Shown here: positions 48,033 through 59,458 of the stretch, one piece after another
Layout: each line of letters starts with the position of its first letter
How positions within the stretch are numbered: position 1 is the stretch's first letter
Source: Actinomucor elegans
Lineage: Eukaryota > Mucoromycota > Mucoromycetes > Mucorales > Mucoraceae
DNA: 64,000 nt
Assembly (NCBI GenBank): GCA_026027325.1
Contig: JAMSLZ010000007.1
Coordinates: 744,001-808,000, forward strand
Direction: 5' to 3'
Notes under the pieces: model-generated
What the model saw: only the letters and a program-made list of their open reading frames with translations
Database searches by the model: none
Told to the model about the DNA's origin: nothing
Position numbers and translations under genes: made by a program

Positions 48033-50897
48033 AAGAAAAAGGTATAAGTTGGGCTTTTAACAGCTGCTCGGTTGCTTTAAACTGAGTACAGACCAAAGCC
48101 ACAAAATTACTGAAAATAATATCTTTGGCAGAAAGTTAATTCCTGGTAAGGTCTGGATTTCTTTTTGCAGTTGAGTCATCTCGGTTTGTTTGCACGCCCT
48201 GGGTAAAAAGTTTAGATGGTTTATATTGAGTATTTTTTGTTCCATTTTTTTTTTTTTTTTTTTTTTTTTCCCTTCAAAACGCCAGTGTTAAAAAAAGATA
48301 GTGGCGGCGAATGAGGTCCGAGGTTCTTGTGAAAATCCGAACATCGGGGCTTATCATAGTACAATGTTAATTGAGGCTAGTTTCTTCTCGACAATGGCAT
48401 TGATAAATCTTAAGGTATTCATATATATATATTGTTTCTTATTCGTGGAATCCCATACACACTGTACCTTCAAAGACCCATTAATAATTATCGCAATTTA
48501 TTGAAAGAAAATCTCATTTTTTATATTTGAATCAGACAGTATCTTATCATATGGTTACAATAATGTGAGCATTAAGAAGCATAATTGAGCACAAATCCAA
48601 ACAGCAAAGGAATCCAAACATGATACCTTCCTCTTTTTTTTAAACAGCCGTGATTTTCGTTTAGAACAGCGATAAATAGTAGTGCAACATGTTGCATGAC
48701 TGGGCTGGAGCGATATAACCATAGACGCTAACTGTTTACAGAACTACTAAAATAAACATTGCTTTTTATGCATATGTGGACAGTTCAATCGTTTACGAAT
48801 GCCTATTGAATAATCAAACCAAATTGGAAACATGAATCGCTTTGGCACAAGTTGCAGTTGCACACTATACATTTGAAACATCTGCAGCTACGGATGGCCG
48901 TTTGCTAGTAGATACGACTCGTTTTGGCTTGTATTTGATCAGAATAAGCGTCAGCTTATCTCATCCTATTATTTAATTTTGATACAATTTCCTGGCATTT
49001 AATCGGGATCTATAGGACGTTGATTTAATATTTGGCTTTCGTGTAGATCAATTATTTCTACTAGTCGCGATAGTCCATCCTAGATATGAATTACTCATCA
49101 GATGGAATGTTTAAACCGTGATCGGTTGAGAGTTTTAATGACTATTATTTAGTCTCCAAGAAAATAGCGTATAGTATGTAGGAGGGAAGGGACAATTGTT
49201 GAAACACATCACATACCTATTTCGCTTGGTTAAATAACCATTGTGTAATAGACGCAGTGCCTTATTCAAAACACGTGCTAGTCATATGTGATATGAAGCC
49301 GAAAACGTCAAGTGATTTAAGCATCCTTGTTACAATTCACATGCATGCAATTTAGAATACATTTCTAAATTGCTGTATAAGCATTGTGCTGTGGTCAGCT
49401 GTTGGTTTTTAACATTGATCTAGTAGATGCAACATTACATTCCAGACATGTGCTTGACATCAGAGGCGACATTAAACTGAGATCAACCAATATTATAGAA
49501 CGTTAAAACGGAATTTTCAAGTCATAATCAACGGGGAAATATCATCTAAGCCATTCTGACATTTGATCATGTAGTGTTTTATTCATCTCAAATTGTGCAT
49601 TAAAGAGTTCTTGGTTTTTCTTTTTCTTTTCTTTCTTTTAACTTGTACAATAAAACATAACCCCAGGTTCTTCATGGTTCTATTCCTATTGTCCTTTTAT
49701 CATCACTTTAGACGATACCCAAAACTCTCATTGATCAAATGTTACATTGCAAAACAAACTCGCCGAAGCACGTAAGCCATGTTGCAGTTTAAAAAATAGA
49801 TATAAAACAAAATAGAGTCGATTAGGTTTAAAGATGGTTATTATTTCCAATGATTTTTTCTAGCTCGTATTTATAGTTGTTGAAACATCAACATACAGGG
49901 TAATCAACGATGATTTGATATGTATGTATTGTAGCTAGAACGTATAGATCATTAACTCATTGTAGAAACCCCCCCCCCAATGCGCACTATCAAAAAGTGT
50001 ATTACTATGTCAATGTTGTGTATAATATGCATATCTGGGTGATAAGTAATCTGATCGTTAACCTCAAGGACCGATGAATCGGTCAATACAGCGCGACATC
50101 TTTTCCCCCAAAAAAAATTTCTGTTAGGTTTTCTTGGAAGATTCAATCCGATTATAAAGCAGGTTTCAGTTAGAATCGATATAGACACGACGGCGACCAA
50201 ATCGCCAGTCTAAGCTGCAACTTTGGCAATATAAATACCACTTGAGTAAGAGAATTTTTTTTAACAATGGCCATTTAAAGTACCCACTTCCTTTCAAAGG
50301 ATAAGCTTGACATGTTAAACCTTGATGTAAAACAATGATCACTGGCCAAATGTTTCATATTCATCTTTTTTTTTTGGTCCAGATAGCTTAGGTTTCAACT
50401 TAATATACCAAAAAAAGGAAAACTTCTAAAGTATAATGTTTCAACCACTTTTTTTTTTACGTTTAGACGTAATTTTCAATGCGCATAATTTAATAGATGA
50501 AAGCGAGAAAATACGTATAAACTACCAGAGTGTATAATACTAGCGGAGCACAGAGAATTACTATGTAGTGCAAGGGACCTTGGTGTTACCTCTACCTAAA
50601 TATAATTTACCTGTCAAAATAGTTAAAAAAAAACAATACTTTTTTTTAGAAAAAAAGAAAAAGAAAACGCACAGATTGTTCTTTTCCTTCAATAGTCAAG
50701 TAATATCATTATGAACCAATCATGGAAGAACATAGAGCAATGATCTTTGACGAATAATTAAAACGACAGACGCATGGCAATTCTTTAATTCAATCTCAAC
50801 TCTTTCGAATTTGTTGGTCATTGTGTCAAAGTATAAATAGCAGAACAGTTTTAATAGCTTGTTGACATACCTTCCTTTTTTTTCTTCCTCTCCGTAT
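47970..50897. other. 2.9 kb gene-poor spacer
   Basis: Contains about 29 A at 48001-48029 and a run of ~23 T at 48247-48269. Weak members of the dispersed repeat occur near 48945 (GATCAGAATAAGCGTCAGC) and perhaps 49105. Open frames at 48057-48245, 49593-49775 and 49952-50200 are not supported by start context or recognisable content. A C9 run lies at 49970-49978. A TATA-like TATAAATA at 50831-50838 precedes the tetraspanin start by about 60 bases. Confidence 0.45.
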
Positions 50898-52096
50898 ATG
50901 AATGCATCGCTAGCACCTTCTGCTGCTTCATCTCGACCAGGGTCGCGTAATTCATCAAATCAAGCCAATTACGACGCATCTGGATTACAAGAGCCAGTAC
51001 TGCCGTGGATGGGCACAAGAGCGTCCTTTCAGTCTATTGTATCTGATGTTCATATCATGAAGCGTCGTTTGCCTGAAGGAGCACCTATCCTTCCTGTCAA
51101 AACATGGAGACGATGGACTTGGCATAAAGTATGGCTTACTTTAATGAACGCATTGGTAAGATAAGCCTTTTCTCTCTCTCTCTCTCTTTGATTAAGTTTT
51201 CTTTATCTAACAAATCATATAGATGTTTAGCTATGGGTTGATTGGCCTCATCTTGGGTTTATGTACATATTTTAAACGTAAGTACGCTCGAGTATTCCCA
51301 TTGCAAAACAGATGCTAACCTTTGCTTAGTCTATCAGCGAGCCATTGTATTTGTCATTGGTGAAAGAATGCTAGTGAATTGTACGAGTATCCAGCTTTTT
51401 TATTTTTCAGTTATACAAAAGCAACGACTAAGCAATATATTTTATATTAGTGGTCACTGCAACTGGTGTGCTCTGCTTGTTCACTTCACTTGTTGGATTC
51501 GTCGGTATTGTACTCAACAATCGACCTTTATTGGCCATCTACAACGTATTGATGTGGCCGTGTTTTGGTATGATTGCTGCTATAGGATATACAGCTTATC
51601 GAAAGGCCAAATGGAATATTGAGGTAAGTGGATGTAATCCAAAAAAAAAGGGTATGCAGAATGGGTTTTTGATTCATTTGCGTCACAGGGCAAACTATCT
51701 TATCAATGGCACTATTTGCTGGAAGCAGCGGGACGAGCGGATATCCAAGCCAACTTACATTGTTGCGGCTACAAATCATTTTCTGATTTCCACGAAAGTT
51801 CCAACAAATGCTATCCTCGCACACTCTATCCTGGTTGCAAATTCAAATACCAAACTCTGACAAAGCAAGCCTTAAAGATTACCTGGATTGTCGCGTTCAG
51901 TATGATCCCAGTGCATCTCTTGGTGCTCTTCTCAGGTTTATTATGTTCAAACCACGTAAATAACAAATTTGGTAAAGGATTACCACCCAAGCTGTACCAT
52001 ATGGATTATAAAGGCATTATTGCTGCTTCGCCCATGGATAGTTCTGTGAATATCGCACCTAGCAGAGAAGGCGAATTGCATAGAAGACATACATAA
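50898..52096 (+). CDS. Tetraspanin family protein
   Basis: Five exons, 50898-51155, 51223-51277, 51330-51359, 51451-51623 and 51689-52096; 307 residues. An ~80-residue Ser/Pro-rich cytosolic N-terminus leads to four membrane helices (about 85-103, 115-140, 146-168, 236-262). The large loop between helices 3 and 4 contains the tetraspanin hallmark CCG (NLHCCGYKSF, about 198-207) with further Cys (NKCYPR, PGCKFK) for disulphides. The C-terminal tail (ASPMDSSVNIAPSREGELHR) is polar. Fungal tetraspanins organise plasma-membrane complexes, for example in appressorium function and hyphal development; the specific partner here is unknown. The gene converges on the Mog1 gene, with only 42 bases between stop codons. 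A CT repeat sits in intron 1 (51171-51188). Confidence 0.88.
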
Positions 52097-52138
52097 CGAT
52101 AGATATATCATTCGTTTTATTCATTCAATATAATATTT

Positions 52139-52887
52139 TTACCCAAACAGATCCCAATCTTTGACTTCCAATCCATTCAAAATAGTGATTATTTCTTGCT
52201 TCACAGTGTCGATGCTGATAGCATGAGTCTCTTTGATCGATTCTTGTTCACTGCTAGCGGATGATAACTGAACAGGCGCATTGATCGAGATGACAAAGTC
52301 TGTTGATACTTTTGTTAAACGAACAACGGCAAGAATGATTTCAACTGTATTAAAGGCATTTGTTTCATTAAACTTGGAGATCTTTTGTACGCCTTGTAAC
52401 ACGTAAATTTCAGCATCTTGGCTATAAAAGAAAAAGTTTCAGGGAAAAAAAAAACTTGCATTGTTGCACTGGATGTATAAATCTTACGGTAAAAGAGGTG
52501 TTATATCTGCAGGCTTAAAACTTTCTACTATAGTGACGGATGATTCCGCAGCATCGTTATCGTCTGCCAATTGTTGGAAATGATAACTACAAAACTTGTT
52601 AATATATTTCTCTTTTTTTCCCCCAGAATACGCGTATCAAAAATTCTTACTTGGCTGCCTCTGTATTGTTAGCCTCTACTTGTTCCAATAACTCAAAAAT
52701 TAAACTTTGTTGCGTGTCCATGTCAACGAAAACTTCTTGATTGTCTGGAATTTGACGAAACTGACTAGAGTCTGTTTGAGTACAGGCTGTAATTGGCAGT
52801 TTGAATGCATAAAATTTACCTTGCATCGACAAAAGAATTGGTAAGAGGCACTACAATAGCACCGCCGTATAATTGTTTAGAGCCCAT
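52139..52887 (-). CDS. MOG1: Mog1, Ran GTPase-release factor
   Basis: Four exons on the minus strand (52887-52820, 52764-52651, 52586-52488, 52421-52139) give 187 residues. The start MGSKQLYGGAIVVPL is the typical Mog1/RANGRF opening; FRQIPDNQEVFVD and SLIFELLEQVE follow, then the C-terminal ITKVSTDF-type strand and GLEVKDWDLFG. Mog1 binds Ran (Gsp1), promotes nucleotide release and is needed for nuclear protein import. Length is close to yeast Mog1 (218) and human RANGRF (186). It is divergent to the mitochondrial uL13 gene (283 bases between start codons), which shares its upstream region, and convergent with the tetraspanin gene. Confidence 0.93.
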
Positions 52888-53169
52888 AGATATATCAAAG
52901 CGTGTATGAAAAGGCGCCCTTGAACAAACTAACAGGCTGCAGCTTATATAGTAGTTGTAAAGCTGCGGTTTTCAAAGCTGCGGTTTTCAAAGTTGCGGTT
53001 TTGAAACTCACTGCGGATGATGATGGTCACTGAAAACCCGTCACTAGAGACCGAGTCACGTTTGGATTTTTTTTTCTCAGTTCATTGGGTCTCGAAAAAA
53101 AAGAGCAAACAGCATTGAACTCCACCCTTGTTTGATATTTCTGTCCCTGTCACATTTAATTAAAAAGAC
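52888..53169. promoter_or_regulatory. Divergent promoter, MOG1 / mitochondrial uL13
   Basis: The 282 bases between the two divergent starts hold three direct copies of a 15-base unit AAAGCTGCGGTTTTC (52959-52973, 52974-52988, third copy slightly altered to 53003) and then a CACTGCGG remnant. A poly-T stretch (53069-53077) and an A-run (53095-53102) follow. Spacing of one-and-a-half helical turns between identical units would suit a bound factor, but no known site is claimed. Confidence 0.5.
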
Positions 53170-53836
53170 ATGTCTCAAGCCGTTGGAAATGTAAGCAGCA
53201 TGACAAAATGACATTGAACAGCTTAAAGAATGCATCGATATTTTTTTTTATCTAACGATTTTATCTTTTTTTTTTTTTTTGCATGGGCACAATAGACTGC
53301 TCTTGCATATGCTCGTGTATGGCATGTTGTTGATGCCAAGCAAAGAGTCATGGGCCGCTTGGCTACAAATATCGCCACTACATTAATGGGCAAACACAAG
53401 CCTATTTACGATCCTGCAGGTAAAAATAAAAAAATAAAACAGATACATTTAGAGGAATCGATCACTCATATGCACAAACTCTATAGCTGATTGTGGAGAT
53501 TACGTGGTTGTTTTGAATGCAAAGGATATTTTGGTTACAGGAAAGAAAGCAGAACAAAAGTTATATCGCCACCATACAATGCATCCTGGTGGATTAAAAG
53601 AAATTACCTTTGAAAAGTTACAAGCTAAAGATTCTACAGAGGTATATATATAGGAGACAATCTGGGATAAATGCTAATGATTATTATTATAGCCTCTTCG
53701 CAAAGCTGTATCTGGCATGTTACCAAAGAATAAACTTCGTCAAGTGCGCATGGATCGTTTAAAGATATTCGAAGGAAGTGAACACCCATATGAATCCAAC
53801 ATCATTAAGCAATATGGTGTTTCCAGCAAAGAATAA
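53170..53836 (+). CDS. MRPL23: Mitochondrial ribosomal protein uL13m
   Basis: Four exons, 53170-53190, 53296-53419, 53487-53641 and 53693-53836; 147 residues, close to bacterial L13 (142). Typical bacterial-type L13 features: [68 protein letters not shown] and [20 protein letters not shown]. The bacterial rather than eukaryotic cytosolic type indicates the mitochondrial large subunit. The N-terminus is short, so any import signal is non-classical, as for several mitoribosomal proteins. It converges with the Cyc8 gene, 53 bases between stops. Confidence 0.93.
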
Positions 53837-53889
53837 CGCTTTCTTTTTTGTACAGTAATAAACATATATATTTCTTTTTTTTTAATTAA

Positions 53890-55830
53890 CTATTCCATCT
53901 TTTCATCAACATCGACTTGTGGTATATTTTTTTCTTCATTTTCTATATCTAAGGCCGCGTTTTTTTTGTTGGAAAAGGCAGATGGCTGAGGCGACTTGGT
54001 GGGCTCTTTGATGTGATTGGCATGGAGCTGCATAGGATTCATCATTTTGGCATTGTTGAGACTAGGCGATACTGAAGTTTTTCTTCCGTTAATATCGGGA
54101 ATGTGGAGCTGTCGATCTGCTGAAGCTGCCTGAGTAGGCAAGTCAGGCAAACTACGACCTGGTTCAGCCATCAATTGTCTAGGATCTGAGGGATGCTCCG
54201 TTTTGATTTGCTTTCTTGGCCGCTGTTAAAAACAAGTTAGTAAGATCTCTTTTCTCTCTCTCTCTCTCTCTTTCTCTCTTTTGCTTTATACAAATATCAA
54301 TTTTTACCTCGTCATAAGGCAACATACTACTGCTACCAGCCGCTTGATTGGTGTATTGACTAGGATTGCTTACATCTCGAGGTTCAAGCGCAGTTGTATT
54401 CTCTGTTCGTTGATGAGGCTTTCTCAGCAATTCGAGTCTTTGTTGAATCAATGTATTGTGAGGGTCTAATTCGGCAGCACGTTGGTATGCATCCATTGCA
54501 TCCTGAATTTGGTTATGGCAGGACTCGTAGAGTGTTCCTAAATCATACCAGACTTCACTGATATTGGGATTCAAGCGAATGGCGCGGCTATAAGCATCGA
54601 GTGCATCCCGGTATTGATTGATTTGAAAATACAAAACACCAATTGAACACCAAAACGTAGGATTACGAGCATCTCGATACACGGCTTGCTGATATGACTC
54701 GTAGGCTTTGTTATAATTCTTTTCTGCCATATAGCAACGGCCAAGTAAATACCAAGACTGTGGATCACCGCTGTCAGATTTGAGTGAACGCGTCAAGAAA
54801 TCAGTAGCCAATTGTTGGTTGCAGAAAGAGGCTTCGGCTTGATGATAAAGCCAACCTAATTGCTGTAATACTTTGGCATGATCAGGATTTTCGGCCAATA
54901 CAGTTTCATAGGCCTTTTTGGCATCATCAAACTAGCGATAACTTGTGTTAGCATTGCTGTTATGCGCTATCAAATCCATATTAAATCCGTATTACCCTTT
55001 TCATTTGCTCGTAGACGTGTCCAATTTGAAACCAAATATCAGACTGATTCAGTGGTTGAGGTGGATTATTCAACACATAGTTAAAGCACTAATCAATAAT
55101 TTAGCCCATCAAAGCATTAAAAAGGAGTTCTACTAGTTTTTTTTTTCTTTACCTGTAAAGAGGGGTCTAGTTTGCGCTGTTGCTTGTATATAATACCCAA
55201 TCTGAAATACACTTCGTTTGCTTTTTCAAAGTTTTGATCCATTCTCATCACAGCAGTGAAAGCTTCTTCAGCATGATCTAACGACCCATAACGATCATAC
55301 AAAATGCCAATACCATACCAGAGTTTAGGATCTTTTGGATTAGAAAGATAATGAAGCGCTTGCTGATATGCTTCGTATGCTTCAGGCAAGCTATCTGTCA
55401 TCAAGTAGCAATGACCCAAAGAAGCCCACGTCTTGCCGTCGTCCTTTTCAATAGCAGTAGTGCGTTTAAAATACTCTATAGCCTTTTGGATAGGTCAATA
55501 TCAGAATAAGTATATACTGGATGAACCCACTTTGTCAAATTGCTCTCTTGTTCTGTATAGCGACGCGATTTGTTTCAAAGCAATTAAAGAGTAAGGATCA
55601 TGTCCAAGTGCTGCTTCATAACAGCTAATGGCTTTATCGTAATCACACATGAGTTCAGCCAAAGAGCCTTAAAAAAAAAGAATATAGATTAAGTTTTTTG
55701 TTTGTTAGATAGAGCACTCGCAGGATTAGCATTTACCAAACTTGAGCCATGTCTGTGTATTGATAGAATCTAGTTTTTGTACTGTACTTTTTGTGTCATT
55801 ATTGCTTTGTGCACGTAAGCGGTAATTCAT
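53890..55830 (-). CDS. CYC8: Cyc8/Ssn6-type TPR corepressor
   Basis: Six exons on the minus strand (55830-55737, 55667-55531, 55482-55153, 55088-54996, 54931-54308, 54222-53890) give 536 residues. About ten tetratricopeptide repeats occupy residues ~25-385, for example TWLKFGSLAELMCDYDKAIS, WASLGHCYLMTDSLPEAYEA, LWYGIGILYDRYGSLDHAEE and VWYDLGTLYESCHNQIQDAM. The region after them starts PRKQIKTEHPSDPRQLM, typical for Ssn6. The Gln-rich tails of yeast Cyc8 (966 residues) are missing, so this is a short form. Cyc8 works with Tup1 as a general transcriptional corepressor in the nucleus. The fifth intron contains a CT microsatellite (54247-54281). The first exon begins close to the TPR array. Confidence 0.93.
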
Positions 55831-58328
55831 TCTATTGTTGGATTTAGAGGGATGAAAGGTAACCTAACTAGATCATTATCAAGTACTCTCTAGGGTAAAC
55901 AAAAGAGTTACTTACCTTATTTTTTTTTTCAATGCTTGGAACAAAAAAAAAGACAAGTCCAAGGAATAAGAACTGATTATTTAGTTCTTGCTAGTTAAAC
56001 GTAGCATTTTCGCACGAAATTCAGATTTGAATTGCATTGATTTAGGTAAATCTGAACAAATAATTTAGACAAAACAAGATAGACAATTGAGACATTGATT
56101 AAGCTTAATGATTGGATGCCATCCGATCGACAAGTAACTTGCGTCTCAATAGATGACATCAACGCGACCCTCAAAAGCAGCCGTAAATATAGCAATATCA
56201 TAACTAGCGAGCTGTATCTATCAAAAAACACATCAAAATTCATGGCAAAACTTGTAAAAAAAATAGTTTATACTTTGCCTTCTTTACAATAAACAATTGG
56301 ATATTTATTCATATAGTCTATATAGCTTAGATCATGATATTGACGTTCATCATGCGTCGAGCGGGAATTACCTGTCTGCAAAGAAACTCCGGCCTTAACA
56401 TCATGTAATAAAACATCCATGGTAGTAAAAACAGCGATGTATTATATCGAATGCATGGGCGCATCATGAATATGGGATGCTAATCTGACATCACATTTTA
56501 CTGAGATCAGCTGAGACCACTTGTATGAATCAGCATCCAAACCTTTCTCTGAAATTAAACCTTTTTGCATTTTCAATCCCAAAAAACTATAGGCATAAAT
56601 GTGAAAACCTGCGCTTTTTATCTTGGAAATGCCTGTAGTATTCCGAATTCCTGTTTCAATAATATAGATTTTACTGGAGCCTTTTAACTTTAATCTATAG
56701 CTTTCAAATTTGATGAATCCAAACTATCGTGTTTCGTTTTACACTCTCTGATAGCTTAAATCAAGCTTCTGTTGCTCAATATATAGGATTAGGGAGAGAT
56801 GGTATATAATGTGTCCCCTAAATGTTACTTGATCCATAGCTGAATTTTATATACGTCCACAAAACATGTGCTCTTGAAGCTAATAAATAAGAAAGAACAC
56901 AGAATGCATACGTTTGTATATTTGTAAATATACTTTGCCTAAATCCCTTTAACAATCAAGCGCTGAAAACCCCGTTATCAATCTCCACAAAAGGAAAAAA
57001 TCGACCTGAAGGAACACCCTTGGTATTTTTTTTTCTGGAATCCGACCAATTTTAACAGCTCAACATTCCTTTGCTGATCCTGGTTTAATGTCACATCTAA
57101 ATACTAGTACCTATTCAAAAAAATAAAAAAGGTGGCGCGTCTGCTAAAATTATCATTAGACTGGAGTATGTTACCCATATATATGTTATTTTTAGAGATA
57201 CGCAGTAAATTATAGGCATTTGATGTTTAATAGATTAATTGATCGATCCCCAGCTTAATGTCAACTGATGACTTGCATATATACATATTCAGAATGACCA
57301 GCTGTAACCACTAGAGCCCTTCTCTTACTAAAGTGTTATCAACATGTTTACTTTGTTCATATTTTCTCCTAAATTGCAAACAAATGTTTATATAAATTAA
57401 ATAATGAATAGATTCGACAGATCCCGACTAAATGTCGCATCCAATAAGTGCTTCAAGCTCATACTAATAAAATCCTGCATCTATTATTAGCACGTTTTAT
57501 TGTACTACGGTACTATGATAATATGATTGTATTTTGGCAATTGGGTAATCAAGTACATGCATTTCACTAATTAGATCTAATTGATGGTTTGATCTCCCTG
57601 TTGATCACAGCTCAATATCGAATCTGCTAGGAATCACCTATTCAAAATGACCAACTGCATCTATGCAACGGAACTATTACTAAAGAGTAGGTCTTGTTAA
57701 TTGAACTGCCCTTCGTCATCATCATTTTTGAAATTTTTGCGCAGCGGCTTTACCTAAGCGTACCTTGCGCAGTATCCTCTTTTCAGCTGATTCCATACTA
57801 TTATGTAAAACTATGTCAATATGACAATAAAAGCCTGAATCATCTATCAAAGCAAAACACTTCCAGTGCAAGATAATCAGTAGTTAGATTGTCTTTCTAT
57901 GAGAATTCTGGATAAAGTCGTGGCACTGGTGAAAATCAAGCCAGAATGAGCATGTGATGAAAACATATAGTTTTTAGGCTGTAAAAAGTGGAGAATAACA
58001 TCTTTGTCAGTAATTTGATTTTTATTGTATACCAGTATCCGAGAGTCCGACAAAAGCGAGGATGATAGCCGTCCTTTTTTTCCGTATAAATAGAACAAGA
58101 ATTTTGGTGGCAAAGTAATTGTTGCTATCAAGCGATAGTGCCACACTTCTTATTTGAGTCATTTGAATACTAATTTATTTACTTGTGGCCAGAACTGTGG
58201 CGCTGCGGCCACGCTAAGGATGATTCAGTGAACGGTAAGCCTAACGGACTCATATAAAAAGGCCAGATTTATCAAAAAAAAAAAATCCATCTTATCATTT
58301 CATACACTACAAACAACAAAGAAAAATA
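55831..58328. other. 2.5 kb gene-poor spacer
   Basis: Upstream region of CYC8, then AT-rich sequence with the dispersed repeat block at about 57080-57700 (separate entry). A minus-strand frame at 58146-57877 (89 codons, LIATITLPPKFLFYLYGKKG) reads sensibly but is unidentified. A TATA-like CATATAAAAAGG at 58251-58262 lies about 70 bases before the start of the small WWE-like gene and is a good promoter candidate. Confidence 0.5.
57080..57700. repeat. Dispersed degenerate repeat, tandem ~175-base units
   Basis: Four consecutive plus-oriented units with related order: GATCGATCCCCAGCTTAATG, then TCAACTGATGACTTGCATAT, then ATATTCAGAATGACCAGCTG (57240-57305, the best unit); a unit with CCGACTAAATGTCGCATCCA at 57425-57480; and a unit with TCACAGCTCAATATCGAATC and TATTCAAAATGACCAACTGC at 57605-57660. 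The first unit (57085-57120) has AATGTCACATCTAAATACTA. Spacing is about 170-190 bases. It is the best-preserved member of the family in this window. Confidence 0.55.
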
Positions 58329-58538
58329 ATGGCTTCTGTTCAATGGCTTTACGCAAATGGATCTCAATGGGTCGCTTTGGATAAGTCCAGTCAGTCTACT
58401 ATTGAACAATTATGGTCTAGAAACTCTTCCAGTTGGATTAATTGTAATACTTTTCGCACAGCTGTCTATGTTGATGTTCCTCAAATGACTCTTACATGTA
58501 ATGGCTACTCTTATACCATCTTTCGTCAACTCCGCTAA
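58329..58538 (+). CDS. Stand-alone WWE-like small protein
   Basis: Single exon, 69 residues, essentially one domain: MASVQWLYANGSQWVALDKS, then STIEQLWSRN, then FRTAVYVDVPQMTLTCNGYS and YTIFRQLR. The Trp-x-Tyr ... Gln-Trp ... Ile-Glu ... Val-Asp-Val ... Tyr-x-Ile-x-Arg pattern fits the WWE fold (about 70-80 residues), which normally occurs as part of E3 ligases or PARPs and binds iso-ADP-ribose or ATP-like ligands. Here nothing else is attached. A TATA-like element and a plain A-rich leader (CAACAAAGAAAAATA) support it as a real, well-expressed gene. The 186-residue protein at 9111 shares the layout. Function unknown. Confidence 0.75.
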   Translation: MASVQWLYANGSQWVALDKSSQSTIEQLWSRNSSSWINCNTFRTAVYVDVPQMTLTCNGYSYTIFRQLR

Positions 58539-59458
58539 TGATTCGACTCTATATGTGGCATCATCAGATAGATATATTATATAAACCCAATAATTAGATA
58601 TAGGTGCATTTTTCCATCATCATCATCATCATAATCATCATCATCAACAGTTTTTTTTTAAATCATAACTCAATCATACCTTGAATAAACTCATACCTTT
58701 AAGCACATTTTTTTTATGTTTATCATAAAAGCGTTAATTGAATAATTTTGACCGGAAATCTCTTGCCGAAAACAATGTTGACTTATAATAGTTGGACTTT
58801 AAAGTAGCGCTACCGATCAGCCAGGGCAGACTAACCTTGTCAAAATTTAGGTAACATTAGTAATAATTAACTTAGACTAAACTGTACATCTTTCAGAGCA
58901 TTTCAAGGTTCCAATCCGACATTTAAACAATATTATCGTCAAGCTTGCCAGGACTGATAAGCTTAAATGGCAACCATTTACCTCTTTTTTTTTTAAATGA
59001 TTGATCCACGTTAGTTGGTTCCATGGATCCGCAGTTTCAATTGTTTTTATATGTTTCAGTTACAGTGCTTTAGTTTGTACACATAAACTTTTGACTAATA
59101 GGCCTGCCCTCGAATATTTTTCAATGTTTTTTTTTATCCCAGTATGAATGGTATCCAATTAATCATTATCAACGTATAAAAGCTCTAAAGCAAGTCTAGT
59201 ATCCAATTACAAATATTCACCCGTGTGTTTCGTTGGTATTTCTCATTCGCCTCTGTCTTTTAAATTTTTTTCTACTGTAGCAAATGAGTAAAGCGGGCCG
59301 GCAAAAAAAAAACTTGCTGAGCTTTGCTGAATCATCGAGATAAATGCGGGTAACAAGTTTTTTTTTTTTTTTTTTTACCAAGAAGCCTACATTCTTTCTT
59401 TTTTATTTCTCGAAAAAACCAAAAAATCTCGAAATTAGTTAATGTACTCGGATCTCTA
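58539..59458. other. Spacer before the hybrid kinase gene
   Basis: 3' region of the small gene with a CAT/ATC microsatellite (58617-58650) and A/T runs, e.g. about 18 T at 59359-59376. No gene found. The last 100 bases are a T-rich leader to the start at 59459. Confidence 0.45.

Noticed and set aside
48057..48245. 62-codon minus-strand frame as first exon of membrane paralogue B
   Set aside because: The exon at 47969-47943 with a good GTAAGC donor joins in frame and matches paralogue A's short first exon better.
57877..58146. 89-codon minus-strand frame
   Set aside because: Reads fairly like protein but has no recognised family, upstream exons or clear promoter.
58905..58925. tRNA B-box-like GGTTCCAATCC
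   Set aside because: No A-box, acceptor stem or cloverleaf can be drawn around it; no tRNA gene was found in the window.
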